DNA from: Mastigias papua
Lineage: Eukaryota; Cnidaria; Scyphozoa; Rhizostomeae; Mastigiidae
NCBI GenBank assembly: GCA_964019165.1
Contig: OZ025275.1
Location: 13,551,874-13,615,873, forward strand
Direction of reading: 5' to 3'
Length of the DNA stretch: 64,000 nucleotides
The notes beneath the pieces were generated by a model. That model was given only the letters and a program-made list of their open reading frames with translations, searched no databases and was not told where the DNA came from. Shown in pieces: positions 1 through 25,909 of the stretch (the stretch's first letter is position 1; each line of letters begins with the position of its first letter). The translations under genes and the position numbers were made by a program.

Positions 1-332
1 ATGATGAGATTAGTTACACCTAGTAAAAAGTCTTCCAGACTGCATCACTAGATCTGGATTCTACATGAAAACCTTTGATAACGAGCTTAGGGGACTTTAA
101 ATTCAGGGGAGCTGCAAACTGTCTGCCTAAATGAATGACAGGTTCCTATGCAGTTGCATTGAGCTGAAGATATTGCCAGCAGAAATTATTGTTTTTGTAA
201 CAAAATTGCCCATAAAAATGAAGGTCTACCCAACTGGAGAGGTGCTGCTGCCCCCAACCCCCACCTCTCATGCCTACGACTGAATACTGAACATACAACA
301 AAGATCAAAGACAGCAAGACTTAAAGGTTCAC
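1..332. other. 3' flank of the MFSD6-like gene
   Basis: This stretch lies downstream of the transporter stop codon on the minus strand. I see no coding signal, no RNA gene and no canonical AATAAA on the minus strand. It probably contains the 3' untranslated region. Confidence 0.4.
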
Positions 333-2144
333 TTATGATATTGCTTGCATATTCAGTTCATTATCTTCATCATTGTTATTTCCCATTTCTATATCATGAT
401 GTGTTTCCTTGCTGACAGTTTCTTCCAGCTCATCTTTCTCTTTAACTCCCTCTCTACTTTGCTTTTCATCTTCAACCATAGCATCAACAAGCCAGTCACT
501 GCTGGGTTCATAAGAGTTGAGTTTGGTGTACATCTGTTTGTCAAGTCTACCTAATTTTCTTCTCCTCTTGTATAAGACAAGTTGAACCATAATACACACT
601 AGCGAGTATGTAGCTGTCAAAACAGCCAATGCACTGAATGTCTTTTGTGCACCAAACACAAAGTATGGCATCGACACAAATACACCACCAAGTCCAAGAC
701 CCAGGCCCATGTAGGCAGCTTGAAAGATGAAGAACAAAACTTTCTCCATCTCCTTTGTGCCATTTGAATTTGTACCACCTATAAATGAGCTCTTTATGCA
801 ACAGCTTGCCAGTCCAAACATTAACTGGGTTGGTATGATATAATATGGGTTTGTAACATTTGAAATAACAAAAAACTGGATGCTCATAAGCAATATTCCT
901 GCTGATAAAAGACCATTGTGACCAATCCATTTCATTGACATACCAACTGTAAAATGCAATACCATATCAGTGATAATAGCTAGACAGACAAGAACCCCAG
1001 TGATAATTTCTGATGCCCCATTTTCAGATGCATACCATAGCAAGTATGCATTTATTGTCCCCTCTGATAATCCTGCAATCCAGAGCCCAAAAATGTACCC
1101 AAAATTATCCCAGCTGAAAACAAGACTGAGGACATGGTTGCAAACCAATGTCAAAAATGATGCTTTCTGGGGGCTTGCTGCTGGAAGGGCAAGTGAAATT
1201 ATAGCTGTGATGCAACCAGTTGCTAAGAAGCCATAGAAATGGAAGTAAAAGTAGTGGACATTTCTAAACATGCACTGATACTTCCAAGCAACATATGTGA
1301 TGGACACTGATGCAACTGCCATACCAATTTTGCAAAAGACCCTGTTGAGGCATTGGCTGTTAAGAACTGGCTGCTTGCTTGTGAATTTGATTGATGCTTG
1401 AGTGACATGGAGTGTTGGACTCAGACAGAGTTCACTAATGATTGTCAGTGCCAATACAGACATAAACAAAGTCTTCAATATCATGCCCTTCTCAAGCTGA
1501 TGAAAAATCTTGTGACCAGCGTTTTTTAAGTATCTTTTCCAACTATATGGCCCTGTATCATTGTATGCTGAAATCTGAGATTGTGAAAGTATACTGTCAT
1601 TTACAGCAATATACTGTTGAACTCTTGCAAGCGAGAAATCTTGCATCGAGATCGAGTAGTTTCGATTGTCTTCCCTCGCTGTCAGTGTGTAGGGATCACA
1701 ACTGAGATCAGTCAAGATCCACCCGTCGTTCGTTCTAATAACCGAAAGGCAGAATGTGCTTGCCACTGTTCCAGCAACAAAAATAAACAAAAAGAGCTTT
1801 CTGTATCTAGAGCTGGTTACAAATGAAGAAGACAAAGGTCCCCACCAGAACGATATCAATGGCCTGACTGCGAAAAGAAGACCATTCTGAAGTGAACTAA
1901 ATCCAAGCAGTTTGAAAAACACGGGTAGAAATGGTATCAGACTCCCCAAAGAGCTGAAAAGGAAAAAATTGAATATGTATACACTGGCTGGGGCTATATC
2001 CACCATGTATCTTTTTGCAATGTTCCGTCTGTCTTTATAAGTCTTCCTCTTCGTCGGCACTATCTTCCTCTTTTTCTTCGGCCTAGTTTGTTTATCATTT
2101 GTCGCGTATCGATTGAAAATCTCTTCACTAGAATCTGTAGTCAT
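333..2144 (-). CDS. MFSD6-like major facilitator superfamily membrane protein
   Basis: A single uninterrupted frame of 603 codons. The N-terminus (about residues 1-48) is basic and hydrophilic. The first membrane segments follow at about 50-78 (SLGSLIPFLPVFFKLLGF) and 85-105 (LLFAVRPLISFWWGPLSS), the pattern of the MFSD6/MFS_1-like family, which has a Pro-rich first helix and an R/K-P motif in the second. A long loop at about 135-215 has several N-x-S/T sites and is probably extracytoplasmic. About nine more hydrophobic helices follow, to about residue 535, for roughly 12 in all. The tail is acidic and cytosolic. The lack of introns matches the large single coding exon usual for this family. 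It is shorter than human MFSD6, as I recall about 790 residues. MFSD6 proteins have been proposed as receptors or transporters, but no substrate can be read here. It starts 482 bp from ENGase, head to head. Confidence 0.85.
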   Translation of the reverse strand: MTTDSSEEIFNRYATNDKQTRPKKKRKIVPTKRKTYKDRRNIAKRYMVDIAPASVYIFNFFLFSSLGSLIPFLPVFFKLLGFSSLQNGLLFAVRPLISFWWGPLSSSFVTSSRYRKLFLFIFVAGTVASTFCLSVIRTNDGWILTDLSCDPYTLTAREDNRNYSISMQDFSLARVQQYIAVNDSILSQSQISAYNDTGPYSWKRYLKNAGHKIFHQLEKGMILKTLFMSVLALTIISELCLSPTLHVTQASIKFTSKQPVLNSQCLNRVFCKIGMAVASVSITYVAWKYQCMFRNVHYFYFHFYGFLATGCITAIISLALPAASPQKASFLTLVCNHVLSLVFSWDNFGYIFGLWIAGLSEGTINAYLLWYASENGASEIITGVLVCLAIITDMVLHFTVGMSMKWIGHNGLLSAGILLMSIQFFVISNVTNPYYIIPTQLMFGLASCCIKSSFIGGTNSNGTKEMEKVLFFIFQAAYMGLGLGLGGVFVSMPYFVFGAQKTFSALAVLTATYSLVCIMVQLVLYKRRRKLGRLDKQMYTKLNSYEPSSDWLVDAMVEDEKQSREGVKEKDELEETVSKETHHDIEMGNNNDEDNELNMQAIS

Positions 2145-2626
2145 GATTGTAACTAGTGATACTCCATAAAATATACAATTCTGTATCCTGTATACTCACT
2201 TTCACCCTTTACATGCTGAACGTGGCAAAAACAAATCGTCATATCGCTCCATCAGCAGCAAGTGAACAATCAAATCTGGTATCCACGGGGGTATTGTTAA
2301 CGACCATATTATCAAATTTCGACAAAATATGCCTATGACCGCTTCAATGTGTCTTTGTTATGGCACTATGCAATCTCATTATTTTTATTTACAGTCTGTC
2401 TATTTTGCTGTCCAGTTATTTCTCTCCTGCTTGCGTTCTTTGTACCTTAGTATCACTACGGCTCTGTTGAAAAGTGACACCCGTATTGGGAGATGATATC
2501 CGTTGAGACCATTGTTAAGACCAGTAGTGGTGGTTGTTATCAACCATTTCTAAGGCTGTTAGTGGGCTGTTACCAAGAACATCGTTATGAAACCGAGGCT
2601 GTAATGTTGATGCTCAAGAAAGCGCA
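2145..2626. promoter_or_regulatory. Divergent intergenic region, probable bidirectional promoter
   Basis: This 482-bp gap separates the start codons of the MFSD6-like gene (minus) and ENGase (plus). It must hold the 5' untranslated regions and at least the core promoters of both. I see no clear TATA box placed for either gene. The assignment is by position only. Confidence 0.5.
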
Positions 2627-17523
<14,897 letters not shown>

Positions 17524-17568
17524 TTCTTTTAAATCAATATATCAAGATTTGACAATGTTTTTAGCAAT

Positions 17569-17903
17569 TACCCTTGAGTACCAAGTAATCACAGGTGAGA
17601 ATAAAAGGGGATGGAAAATGTTCTGAATAACAATTATTGAGCAGGTTGGAATAAATGGGAGGGGGGATTGGAAACATGGATATTCTGGTGAACAACTGTC
17701 ACACTTGCTCATTTATTCAATACAATTAAGATAAAGTGTAAATCATACTGTAATAAATTTTCAGGCCAATCACAAAGTAAAAGATGAAAACCTTTAAGAA
17801 GCAACTCAATGCCACTCATGAAACTCTAGAGTTAATTAATCGGGTTTTGGAAAAACATTTAAACACTAAGAATTGGGGGGGGGATATTTGGTGCTCAAGA
17901 GTA
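17569..17903 (+). mobile_element. MITE family A, full copy 2, in the ENGase 3' region
   Basis: The left end is TA|CCCTTGAGTACCAAGTAA. The right end on the minus strand is TA|CTCTTGAGCACCAAATA, with a C-run inside it. It is about 330 bp between TA dinucleotides and shares G-rich interior segments with the copy at 6043-6443. It starts 46 bp after the ENGase stop codon. Confidence 0.8.
17600..17655 (+). terminator. Candidate ENGase polyadenylation signals inside the MITE
   Basis: AATAAA occurs at 17600-17605 and again at 17650-17655, 77 and 127 bp after the ENGase stop. No AATAAA lies between the stop codon and the MITE. The hexamers are therefore the first canonical signals available, and both belong to the transposon. 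Confidence 0.45.
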
Positions 17904-18424
17904 GATTTTTCAAGGAAAAATATCACATACTGAATGTATTATCCAAGGGATACTTTTACTAAGAGTGTTTTTGGAAGGAACAAAACATATCTTTCTAAGA
18001 AAATCTAGAAAATTATAGGCTAAAAGGTGGCACTTGGTGGGGTGAGTGAAAAGGGTTGATGCTATCTAGTCAGTTACTCAAACTGATAATGCGTAATGTA
18101 TATATAAATCCAGCATTTCAACACCATTTTTCAAGTATTTTAAAGTAGATAGAAGCCAACTGTCAGATGAAATTCTATGTAATATATAACTGTAGTTTAA
18201 CAGTAACATACTGGTAACATTGATAGAAATAAAACCATTCAGCTTTATACATAGATCTTCAACCACCTCATTTAGTAGTTTCAAAAGTTACCAAAGAAAA
18301 TAACTACAGTCAACATTTCCTGTCAGATAATTCTAGATTTGGAAAGCACTAATTGTAAAGTTGAATTACAACTTTGTCTTGTCAGTTCATCAACTGAATA
18401 ATGAGGACACAGGTGTTATTTCCA
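17904..18424. other. Convergent 3' region between ENGase and TOM22
   Basis: A 520-bp stretch between the MITE and the TOM22 stop. It should hold the TOM22 3' untranslated region. No AATAAA is seen on the minus strand close to the stop. Nothing else is recognised. Confidence 0.4.
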
Positions 18425-18496
18425 CTATCTCCTTGGAACTCCCATTGGTGGCACTGCTCCTGGTGGACCTCCAGAAGCTCCAGGGCCAAGAAGAAT
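18425..18496 (-). CDS. TOMM22: TOM22 exon 3
   Basis: 23 codons and TAG. ILLGPGASGGPPGAVPPMG corresponds to the ILLGP...GG...P tail of vertebrate TOM22. The acceptor is TTTTCAG. Confidence 0.92.
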   Translation of the reverse strand: MLLGPGASGGPPGAVPPMGVPRR

Positions 18497-19777
18497 CTGA
18501 AAATGCACAAATATTTATAAAATTTTGTGGATATATGCTAGTACAAGAACCAGTAGGTCTTTCCAAATATTTGGGTGAAAAGACCTACCAAATTTGAATG
18601 TATCATCATTGAATGAAAATGACAGTCACCAATAAAAAGGTAATAGTCCTGTACAGTGATCCTCTAAATAAATCCCAACAACATTTGGACTTCAACTTAA
18701 ATTTATAATACAACTAACAAATACTGAATGAATGTTATATCTCAGTCATATTGCAGGATATATTCAATACAACTGATGCCATTTAGCAGAGTTTTTAAAT
18801 ATCAACAGAAACTTGAACCATATGAAAACTACCCTCATTTAAGGATATCCATTTATTCAAGAAACTTCTACCAACCCTCAACACAACAAAAACTGGGAGT
18901 GCAGCAAAATAGTCTAAAATTATTAGTGTATCTTCGAACTCCTTAACCCCCCCCCCCCTGCTCATAGGAAAAAGTATCATATACCTTGCAAGATAATATA
19001 AAGGAGATTGTCTGCAACACTTTGCTGATGAAATTTATCTCACCTGTCTTTGTTGCATAAGTTGTGCTTCCTCAGTTTGCACTCGTTCAACTTCAAACAC
19101 AACTGGCAAAGCGAGTATGACAACTGACGTTCCAACAACCCATAAAGTCGATCGGGTAAATCTGTAAGCTGCACTCGCTCCCTTTAGTGATGATGCATAG
19201 GCAACACTTGCAGCATTCCTCATGAAGTTGGGAAACATCTCTGATAACCCAATTATTCGTTCTGCTAATGTCTCATCCTCGAAATCCTCTTCTTCACTGT
19301 CAATCTATTGAAAAGTATTTAGTGGTAGTAACTAAGAGCTAAAGATGCTTCAGAAATATCCATTCACATTCCCGATTTATTCCTACAAAATTCTTGATTT
19401 GCAAACATACCTACTATGACATGAATTTATCGAATCAAATCACGTAGCGTACAGGTCGTAAGATAACTTCGTTACCATAGTCAGAGCAAGTACACAATTA
19501 ATTGTAAATTGTACATACATACTTCTTACATAGTCATTCCTAAAAGCAAGACTGATATACGGTATATTACAATCATGTAGAAATGGTAAACTTGAAATCC
19601 AAGTTGCACGAGTTCCAACGAGCACATGTCACAAGGGTCTTAACGCATTGCTATGAAGCCTTGCCTAAGGTGAGGTATGCCTGATTTTGAATATACGAAA
19701 TTTTAAAGCTGTATGTCTGCATTGACTTGCTAAATGAAACGTACCTCTTCGATTGAAGCTGACGATTCGGTTGACAT
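18425..19777 (-). CDS. TOMM22: Mitochondrial import receptor subunit TOM22, 3 exons
   Basis: Exons on the minus strand: 19745-19777, 19044-19304 and 18425-18496, giving 121 codons plus stop with phase 0 at both junctions (donors GTACGT and GTGAGA). TOM22 is the central receptor of the outer-membrane TOM complex: it takes presequences from TOM20 and holds the TOM40 pores together. Residues 1-26 are acidic and face the cytosol. TLAERIIGLSEMFPNFMRNA (23-42) is the conserved cytosolic helix. Residues 64-81 are the single membrane helix with the conserved Pro78, in the motif LPVVFEVER. A Q-rich stretch (MQQRQILLGPG, 94-104) and a Gly/Pro-rich C-terminus facing the intermembrane space complete the protein. 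This matches animal TOM22 in order and nearly in length (human about 142). Confidence 0.95.
18497..19043 (-). other. TOM22 intron 2
   Basis: A 547-bp intron. It contains a run of about 13 C residues near 18946-18958. Nothing else is recognised. Confidence 0.6.
19044..19304 (-). CDS. TOMM22: TOM22 exon 2 (cytosolic helix and membrane anchor)
   Basis: 87 codons from a TTTCAATAG acceptor to a CAG|GTGAGA donor. It contains the conserved helix, the transmembrane segment and the Q-rich start of the C-terminal tail. Confidence 0.95.
19305..19744 (-). other. TOM22 intron 1
   Basis: A 440-bp intron with no recognisable gene, RNA or repeat. Confidence 0.6.
19745..19777 (-). CDS. TOMM22: TOM22 exon 1
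   Basis: Eleven codons from the ATG at 19775-19777 (minus), ending ...SIEE before a GTACGT donor. The start fits the short acidic N-terminus of the family. Confidence 0.82.
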
Positions 19778-19940
19778 TGTAGAGTTTAGAGCTAGTAAAG
19801 AGTTTAGTTGCTACCACAGTTCTATGACATGAGCTTAGGCCAACAGGATAACCACGCAGAGGGATGTTACTGCGCGATACAGCCCCATGCTGAGGTACAT
19901 GGCAGCTGCCCGCAGGGGATTGATGCTGTTGAAAATCGTC

Positions 19941-19980
19941 TTCATCATCATCATCATCTTCTTCTTCTTCTTCTTCTTCC
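19941..19980. repeat. (TCA)n(TTC)n microsatellite at the LINE 3' end
   Basis: About five TCA units followed by about seven CTT/TTC units. On the minus strand this is a purine-rich (GAA)n(GAT)n tail at the 3' end of the LINE. Such simple tails are common in non-LTR elements that do not use poly(A). Confidence 0.8.
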
Positions 19981-20233
19981 TCTTTTTTGGCCGTTAGGCA
20001 TGAGGTATGCAGTTGATTGTGTCACTGATCCGAGGCCATGCAGGCCCTCGATTTTTGGTGTCTTGCCAGATTGGTAGCAGTTACATTTGCACCTCAATAT
20101 GTGCATATTGTTCTCTTTGATACATACTTTCTTGCAGTCTGTGAACTAGTCTGATCTGATCTTCTATCTTGGGTTTCCCTCTCTTCTTGCGCATTGTTCC
20201 TCTGTTCACAGCTCCTTACATCCCTCGCATAAT
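19981..20233 (-). other. LINE 3' untranslated region
   Basis: No open frame of note. It lies between the end of the C-terminal LINE domain and the simple-repeat tail and is assigned to the LINE by position. Confidence 0.55.
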
Positions 20234-20617
20234 TTACCCTTTGCACAATCTTCTACACTGGTGCCCCTGTTGCTTCTCGAATTGTTCTATGTGTCTCATT
20301 TTGCTTTCGACCACATTCTTCCATTTCACTCTATCCATCGCTATTCTTTGTACTTCATGGACTTCTATATTTGCTTCCTTCAATAGTTTGTGCCAATAAG
20401 CAAGCGTCGTCATCTTTCTTTTCCTTGGTTTTCTCCCCATCTCCATTCTTCCGATCCAACCCATCGTCACTTGTTTTACTAATCTCTCATCTGACGTTCT
20501 TGCAATGTTGCCAATTCGTACTAAGTGGCTCCTCTCTATTTTGCTCCTGATTGTCATAACATCTAGCTTGTTCCTTATATCTTGCATATTCATGTGATTC
20601 CTCTCCATCTGTCTCAA
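20234..20617 (-). pseudogene. LINE C-terminal domain remnant
   Basis: SHLVRIGNIARTSDERLVKQ, then a Lys/Arg-rich GRKPRKRKM stretch and a helical segment with AMDRVKWKNVVE. This is the usual end of LINE ORF2 proteins (R-I-G-H-x-x-R, then R-P-R-K-R-W, then DR-x-x-W). Confidence 0.75.
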
Positions 20618-20890
20618 AGGCTCCTATGTCTTGTTACTCCATATGTATCTATACCTCTTGTCTATCCAACTTTGAGTTCTTTTGTCTCCGATTTTGACGA
20701 AGGTCTCACAGCAGCATTGAACAAAGTTGTACTTTCCACGCAGGTTTCTACTACTTTGACTTGCGTCTTCTTTCTGAGCTTACATTTCATAAATCTCTTC
20801 TTTATTTGCATCCATGTTCTTGCTGTTCTCTTTATTCGCATTTTAGTATCATGTTCATTTTCCTTATATGTTCCTAACATTCGTATTTCC

Positions 20891-21869
20891 TCACTGTCTC
20901 TTGCTCTGAATTCCATTTTCTCCTCCTTTTGATTCATTTTTTCTCTCTTCAAACTCCCCCATGACCTTCTGGATTATTTGCTTGCCTTCGTCTATTTCGT
21001 CATTCATTCCAATGATAGTGGTGTCATCAGTAAACAAAGACATTGTTAGTGTTGCCTTCTTGGCTTCTGAGTTGAACGTGTTGTTTACATTCTTCGGTGG
21101 AAGTGAATGACCAGGCATGAACGACCTCTCAATGCCTACTTTTTTGTTCCTTTTCTCTGCTTCACATGCGCTTTCCTTTTCTGCAACGCGGATGACCGCC
21201 TGATGGAATATGTTAAAAAATAACCGGGGACATCGCACATCCCTCTGGTAGTCCTCTCTGTGGAATGAACTTCGTACTGTCTCTTTCTCCCACCCCCCTG
21301 ACTCTGTACGATGTAAACTCGTGTAGGTCTTTCCGCTTGTCAATTACTTTGTTTGGTAGTCTATGATTCTCCAGTATGGCCAATAGTATTGGTCGAATCA
21401 CCCTTAGGTATGCTTTTTTTAGATCTATGAGAGAAGCCATCTCTTTTCTTTCTTCCCTCTCATTGTTTATTTCTTCCATATTTCTAATTACTTTCACATC
21501 TTGGATTCTTACAAATATCTGTGTTTCACCAGCCGTCGATCTTCCTTGTCTAAGACCTGCTTGATTCTCATCTAGTGCTCCAGTAGCTTCTGTCCAATTT
21601 CGTAGCCTTGTCGCCAAAATTCTCGCTAAGATTCTGCTCATGATTGGCAGTAAGCATATTCCTCTGAAGTTATTTATATCCTTTTTATCTCCTTTTTTAT
21701 GTAATGGGATGGTTATTCCAACTTTCTGTTCGTCATTCCATCTGTATGGTGGGTTTTCCCACAACCACTGGATCTTTCTATTCTCACTTTTTCTGATCTC
21801 ATCTCCTGCTGCTCTAATGTACCTCAATCGCGTCTCATCCTCTCCCGGTGCTGCGTCTTTCATCTTCAC
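20891..21869 (-). pseudogene. LINE reverse transcriptase remnant
   Basis: Reverse transcriptase blocks are visible in order: GITIPLHKKGDKKDINNFRG, NQAGLRQGRST, LIDLKKAYLRV (block A, first Asp present), GLPEGCAMSPVIF (block B), then after a frameshift near 21230 LFTDDTTIIG (block C, with the Asp-Asp pair). The frame changes again near 20920. Confidence 0.85.
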
Positions 21870-22572
21870 TATTTCATTCTTTATTTCTTCAGAACTCGGA
21901 ATTTGGACAATTAATTCGATGTTTCTAGCTCCAACATCTCTTCCTCCACCGTCAGTTCCTCCACCTTTTCAATTGTCTTTGATATTTGGTCCGGACTGTT
22001 TTCATATCGCTCATGAGTGATTTCTCGAGATGACCTTTAAATTCCTCTTCGGTAAAAAGCATTATGGTCTTCTTGTTGTTGTACTCTCCTCTTCTTTGCA
22101 GCCTCTGCAGCATTTTGTACATCGTCCCAGTTTGTTCCATTTCACATGCTTGTTGACACTTTTCTGCTAATTGATTCCACCAATTTTCCTCCCATTGTCT
22201 TAACTCTCCTTTGTAGTTTGCTCTTTTCTCTGTCAGCCCTGTTTTGGCTATAATGTACTCACGGCTTATTCTGTCTCCTGTCTGCCGTATCACTCGATTT
22301 CTCTCTCTCAGTGCTTCACCCATCTCTGCTTTCAGTCGCATTGCTTCTTCCTCATGTTGGTTCATCCATGGGTTTGTCTGTTTCTCTCGTTTGCCTCATA
22401 CTTCCTCCACTGTGGCTCTAAGTATTTTACCCAATGTTTGCTATTCAAGGCCTTCCATTTTCACGCCTCTTCTTGCTGCTTCTTGGCTTGCTCTTTCTTC
22501 TGTTCTCTTTCTGTACAGCTCTGCTATTTCTCGATTCATCTTTTTCTCCCAGTTTATGTTTCCTCATTTCGT

Positions 22573-22868
22573 CTATCTTCTCTCATTTGAATGTCTCGGT
22601 GTTTTCAATTTCAGCTTCATTTCTACAATCTTGTGATTGAATAGCATTTCATTCCTCTTGATTTTCAGAGCTTTTACAATTCTATGTCTGTCCTCTTCTC
22701 TTGTTATGACTCCATCAATCTTATACCATGTGTTATTGCCACAATTGAGCCATGTGCCTCTTTTCCTCAGATAGATACACATGTTAACCCAGCGTAATCT
22801 GTGCTCTCTCAGCCAATCACTTAGATTTTCTCCTTCCAGGCTTGTGCTTCTGACTCCATATCTTAATT
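22573..22868 (-). pseudogene. LINE endonuclease, C-terminal remnant
   Basis: The frame reads ...LSDWLREHRLRWVN...KRGTWLNCGNNTWYKIDGVI...NEMLFNHKIVEMKLKL. This is the end of an exonuclease/endonuclease/phosphatase-type LINE nuclease. The usual S-D-H catalytic triplet appears as F-N-H, so the active site is damaged. The upstream part is cut off by the satellite. Confidence 0.7.
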
Positions 22869-24308
22869 GAAGATTGACAAGTGATGAAAATCACCGACTT
22901 TTGGCCAAAAAGTAAGGCTATAACCTTGGTATTTTGCCCACAAATCACCAAAATTGAAATTCATTGATTTTGATTGCAGGTTGACAAGTGATGAAAATGA
23001 GCGATTTTTGGCCAAAAAGTAAGGCTATAACCTTGGTATTTTGCCCAAGAATGACCAACATTGAAGGTCATTGATTTTGATTGCATATTGAAAAGTGATG
23101 AAAATGAGCGATTTTTGGCCAAAAAGTAAGGCTATAACCTTGGTATTTTGCCCAGAAATGAACAAACTTGAACTTCATTGATTTTGATTGCAGATTGAAA
23201 AGTGATGACAATGAGCGATTTGTGGCCAAAAAGTAAGGCTATAACCTTGGTATTTTGCCCAAACATGACCAACATTGAAATTCATTGATTTTGATCGCAG
23301 ATTGAAAAGTGATGAAAATGAGCGATGTTTGGCCAAAAAGTAAGGCTATAACCTTGGTATTTTGCCCAAAAATGACCAAAATTGAAATTCATTGATTTTG
23401 ATTGCATATTGACAAGTGATGACAATGAGCGATTTTTGGCCAAAAAGTAAGGCTATAACCTTGGTATTTTGCCCAGAAATGAACAAAATTGGACTTCATT
23501 GATTTTGATTGCAGATTGAAAAGTGATGACAATGAGCGATTTTTGGCCAAAAAGTAAGGCTATAACCTTGGTATTTTGCCCAAAAATGACCACAATTGAC
23601 ATTCATTGATTTTGATTGCAGATTGAAATGTGATGAAAATGAGCGATGTTTGGCCAAGAAGTAAGGCTATACTCTTGGTATGTCGCCCAAACATGACCAA
23701 AATTGAAATTCATTGATTTTGATTGCATATTGAAAAGTGATGAAAATGAGCGATTTTTGGCCAAAAAGTAAGGCTATAACCTTGGTATTTTGCCCAAAAA
23801 TGACCAAAATTGAAATTCATTGATTTTGATTGCAGAGTTAACAGTGATGAAAATGAGCGATGTTTGGCCAAAAAGTAAGGCTATAACCTTGGTATTTTGC
23901 CTAAAACTGACCAAAATTGAACTTCATTGATTTTGATTGCAGATTGAAAAGTGATGAAAATGAGCGATTTGTGGCCAAACAGTAAGGCTATAACCTTGGT
24001 ATTTTGCCAAAAAATGACCAATATTGAAATTCATTGATTTTGATTGCAGATTGACAAGTGATGAAAATCAGCGATTTGTGGCCAATAAGTAAGGCTATAA
24101 CCTTGGTATTTTGCCCAAAAATGACCAAACTTGTACGTCATTGATTTTGATTGCAGATTGAAAAGTGATGAAAATGAGCGATGTTTGGCCAAAAAGTAAG
24201 GCTATAACCTTGGTATTTTGCCCAAAACTGACCAAAATTGAAATTCATTGATTTTGATCGCAGATTGAAAAGTGATGAAAATGAGCGATGTTTGCCCAAA
24301 AAGTTAGG

Positions 24309-25174
24309 CTATAGCCTTTGTATTTTGGCCAACAATGACCAAAATTGAAATTCATTGATGTTGATTGCAGATTGACAAGTGATGAATATGAGCGATGTTT
24401 GGCCAAAACGTAAGGCTATTCTTGGTATTTTGCCTAAAACTGACCAAAATTGAAAATCATTGATTTTGATTGCATATTGAAAAGTGATGAAAATGAGCGA
24501 TTTTTGGCCAAAAAGTAAGGCTATAACCTTGGTATTTTGCCCAAAACTGACCAAAATTGAAATTCATTGATTTTGATTGCAGATTGAAAAGTGATGACAA
24601 TGAGCGATTTTTGGCCAAAAAGTAAGGCTATAACCTTGGTATTTTGCCCAAAAATGATCAAAATTGAAATTCATTGATTTTGATTGCAGAGGTAAAAGTG
24701 ATGAAAATGAGCGATGTTTGGCCAAAAAGTAAGGCTATAACCTTGGTATTTTGCCCAAAACTGACCAAAATTGAAATTCATTGATTTTGATCGCAGATTG
24801 AAAAGTGATGAAAATCAGCGATGTTTGCCCAAAAAGTTAGGCTATAGCCTTTGTATTTTGGCCAACAATGACCAAAATTGAAATTCATTGATGTTGATTG
24901 CAGATTGACAAGTGATGAATATGAGCGATGTTTGGCCAAAACGTAAGGCTATTCTTGGTATTTTGCCTAAAACTGACCAAAATTGAAAATCATTGATTTT
25001 GATTGCATATTGAAAAGTGATGAAAATGAGCGATTTTTGGCCAAAAAGTAAGGCTATAACCTTGGTATTTTGCCCAAAACTGACCAAAATTGAAATTCAT
25101 TGATTTTGATTGCAGATTGAAAAGTGATGACAATGAGCGATTTTTGGCCAAAAAGTAAGGCTATAACCTTGGTA
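24309..25174. repeat. Satellite: 533-bp duplicated block
   Basis: The segment beginning at 24309 recurs at 24842 with almost no changes. The spacing is 533 bp, which is five units less the 2-bp loss carried by one of them. It is a recent local duplication of a five-unit block. Confidence 0.85.
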
Positions 25175-25909
25175 TTTTGCCCAAAAATGATCAAAATTGA
25201 AATTCATTGATTTTGATTGCAGAGGTAAAAGTGATGAAAATGAGCGATGTTTGGCCACACAGTAAGGCTATAACCTTGGTATTTTGCCTAAAACTGACCA
25301 AAATTCAAATTCATTGATTTTGATTGCAGATTGAAAAGTGATGAAAATCAGCGATTTTTGGCCAAACAGTAAGGCTATAACCTTGGTATTTTGCCTAAAA
25401 CTGACCAAAATTCAAATTCATTGATTTTGATTCCAGATTGAAAAGTGATGAAAATGAGCGATTTGTGGCCAGAAAGTAAGGCTATAACCTTGGTATTTTA
25501 CCAAACAATGACCAAAATTGAAATTCATCGATTTTGATTGCAGATTGAAAAGTGATGAAAATGAGCGATTTGTGGCCAAATTGTAAGGCTATAACCTTGG
25601 TATTTTGCCCAAAAATAACCAAAATTGTAAGACATTGATTTTGAGTTCAGATTGACAAGTGATGAAAATGAGCGATGTTTGGCCAAAAAGTAAGGCTATA
25701 ACCTTGGTATTTTGCCTAAAACTGACCAAAATTGAAATTCATTGATTTTGATTGCAGATTGACAAGTGATGAAAATGAGCGATGTTTGCCAAAAAAGTAA
25801 GGCTATAGCCTTTGTATTTTGCCCAAAAATGACCAAAATTGAAATTCATTGATTTTGATTGCAGATTGACAAGTGATGAATATGAGCGATGTTTGGCCAA
25901 AAAGTATGG

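Larger units (their letters stand above)
19941..22870 (-). mobile_element. Non-LTR retrotransposon (LINE), 5'-truncated and decayed
   Basis: Minus-strand remnant of about 2.9 kb. In order from its 5' side it shows the end of an AP-type endonuclease (22580-22868), a Lys/Glu-rich linker (21950-22560), a reverse transcriptase (20890-21870), a C-terminal domain (20234-20617) and a 3' untranslated region ending in a (GAA)n(GAT)n tail at 19941-19980. The parts lie in at least five different frames, so it cannot be translated. Missing at the 5' end are the first part of the endonuclease and any ORF1: the sequence stops abruptly at the satellite. It has the same orientation as TOM22 and its tail ends about 165 bp upstream of the TOM22 start codon. 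I do not assign a clade. Confidence 0.85.

Noticed and set aside
19808..20077. 89-codon plus-strand frame with HHHHLLLLLLLP
   Set aside because: The His/Leu run is the (TCA)n(TTC)n microsatellite at the LINE 3' end.
20169..22640. Plus-strand open frames such as 20582-20932 and 22244-22636
   Set aside because: They are complements of the minus-strand LINE, which has clear RT motifs. Their own sequence is Ser/Phe/Leu-rich antisense.
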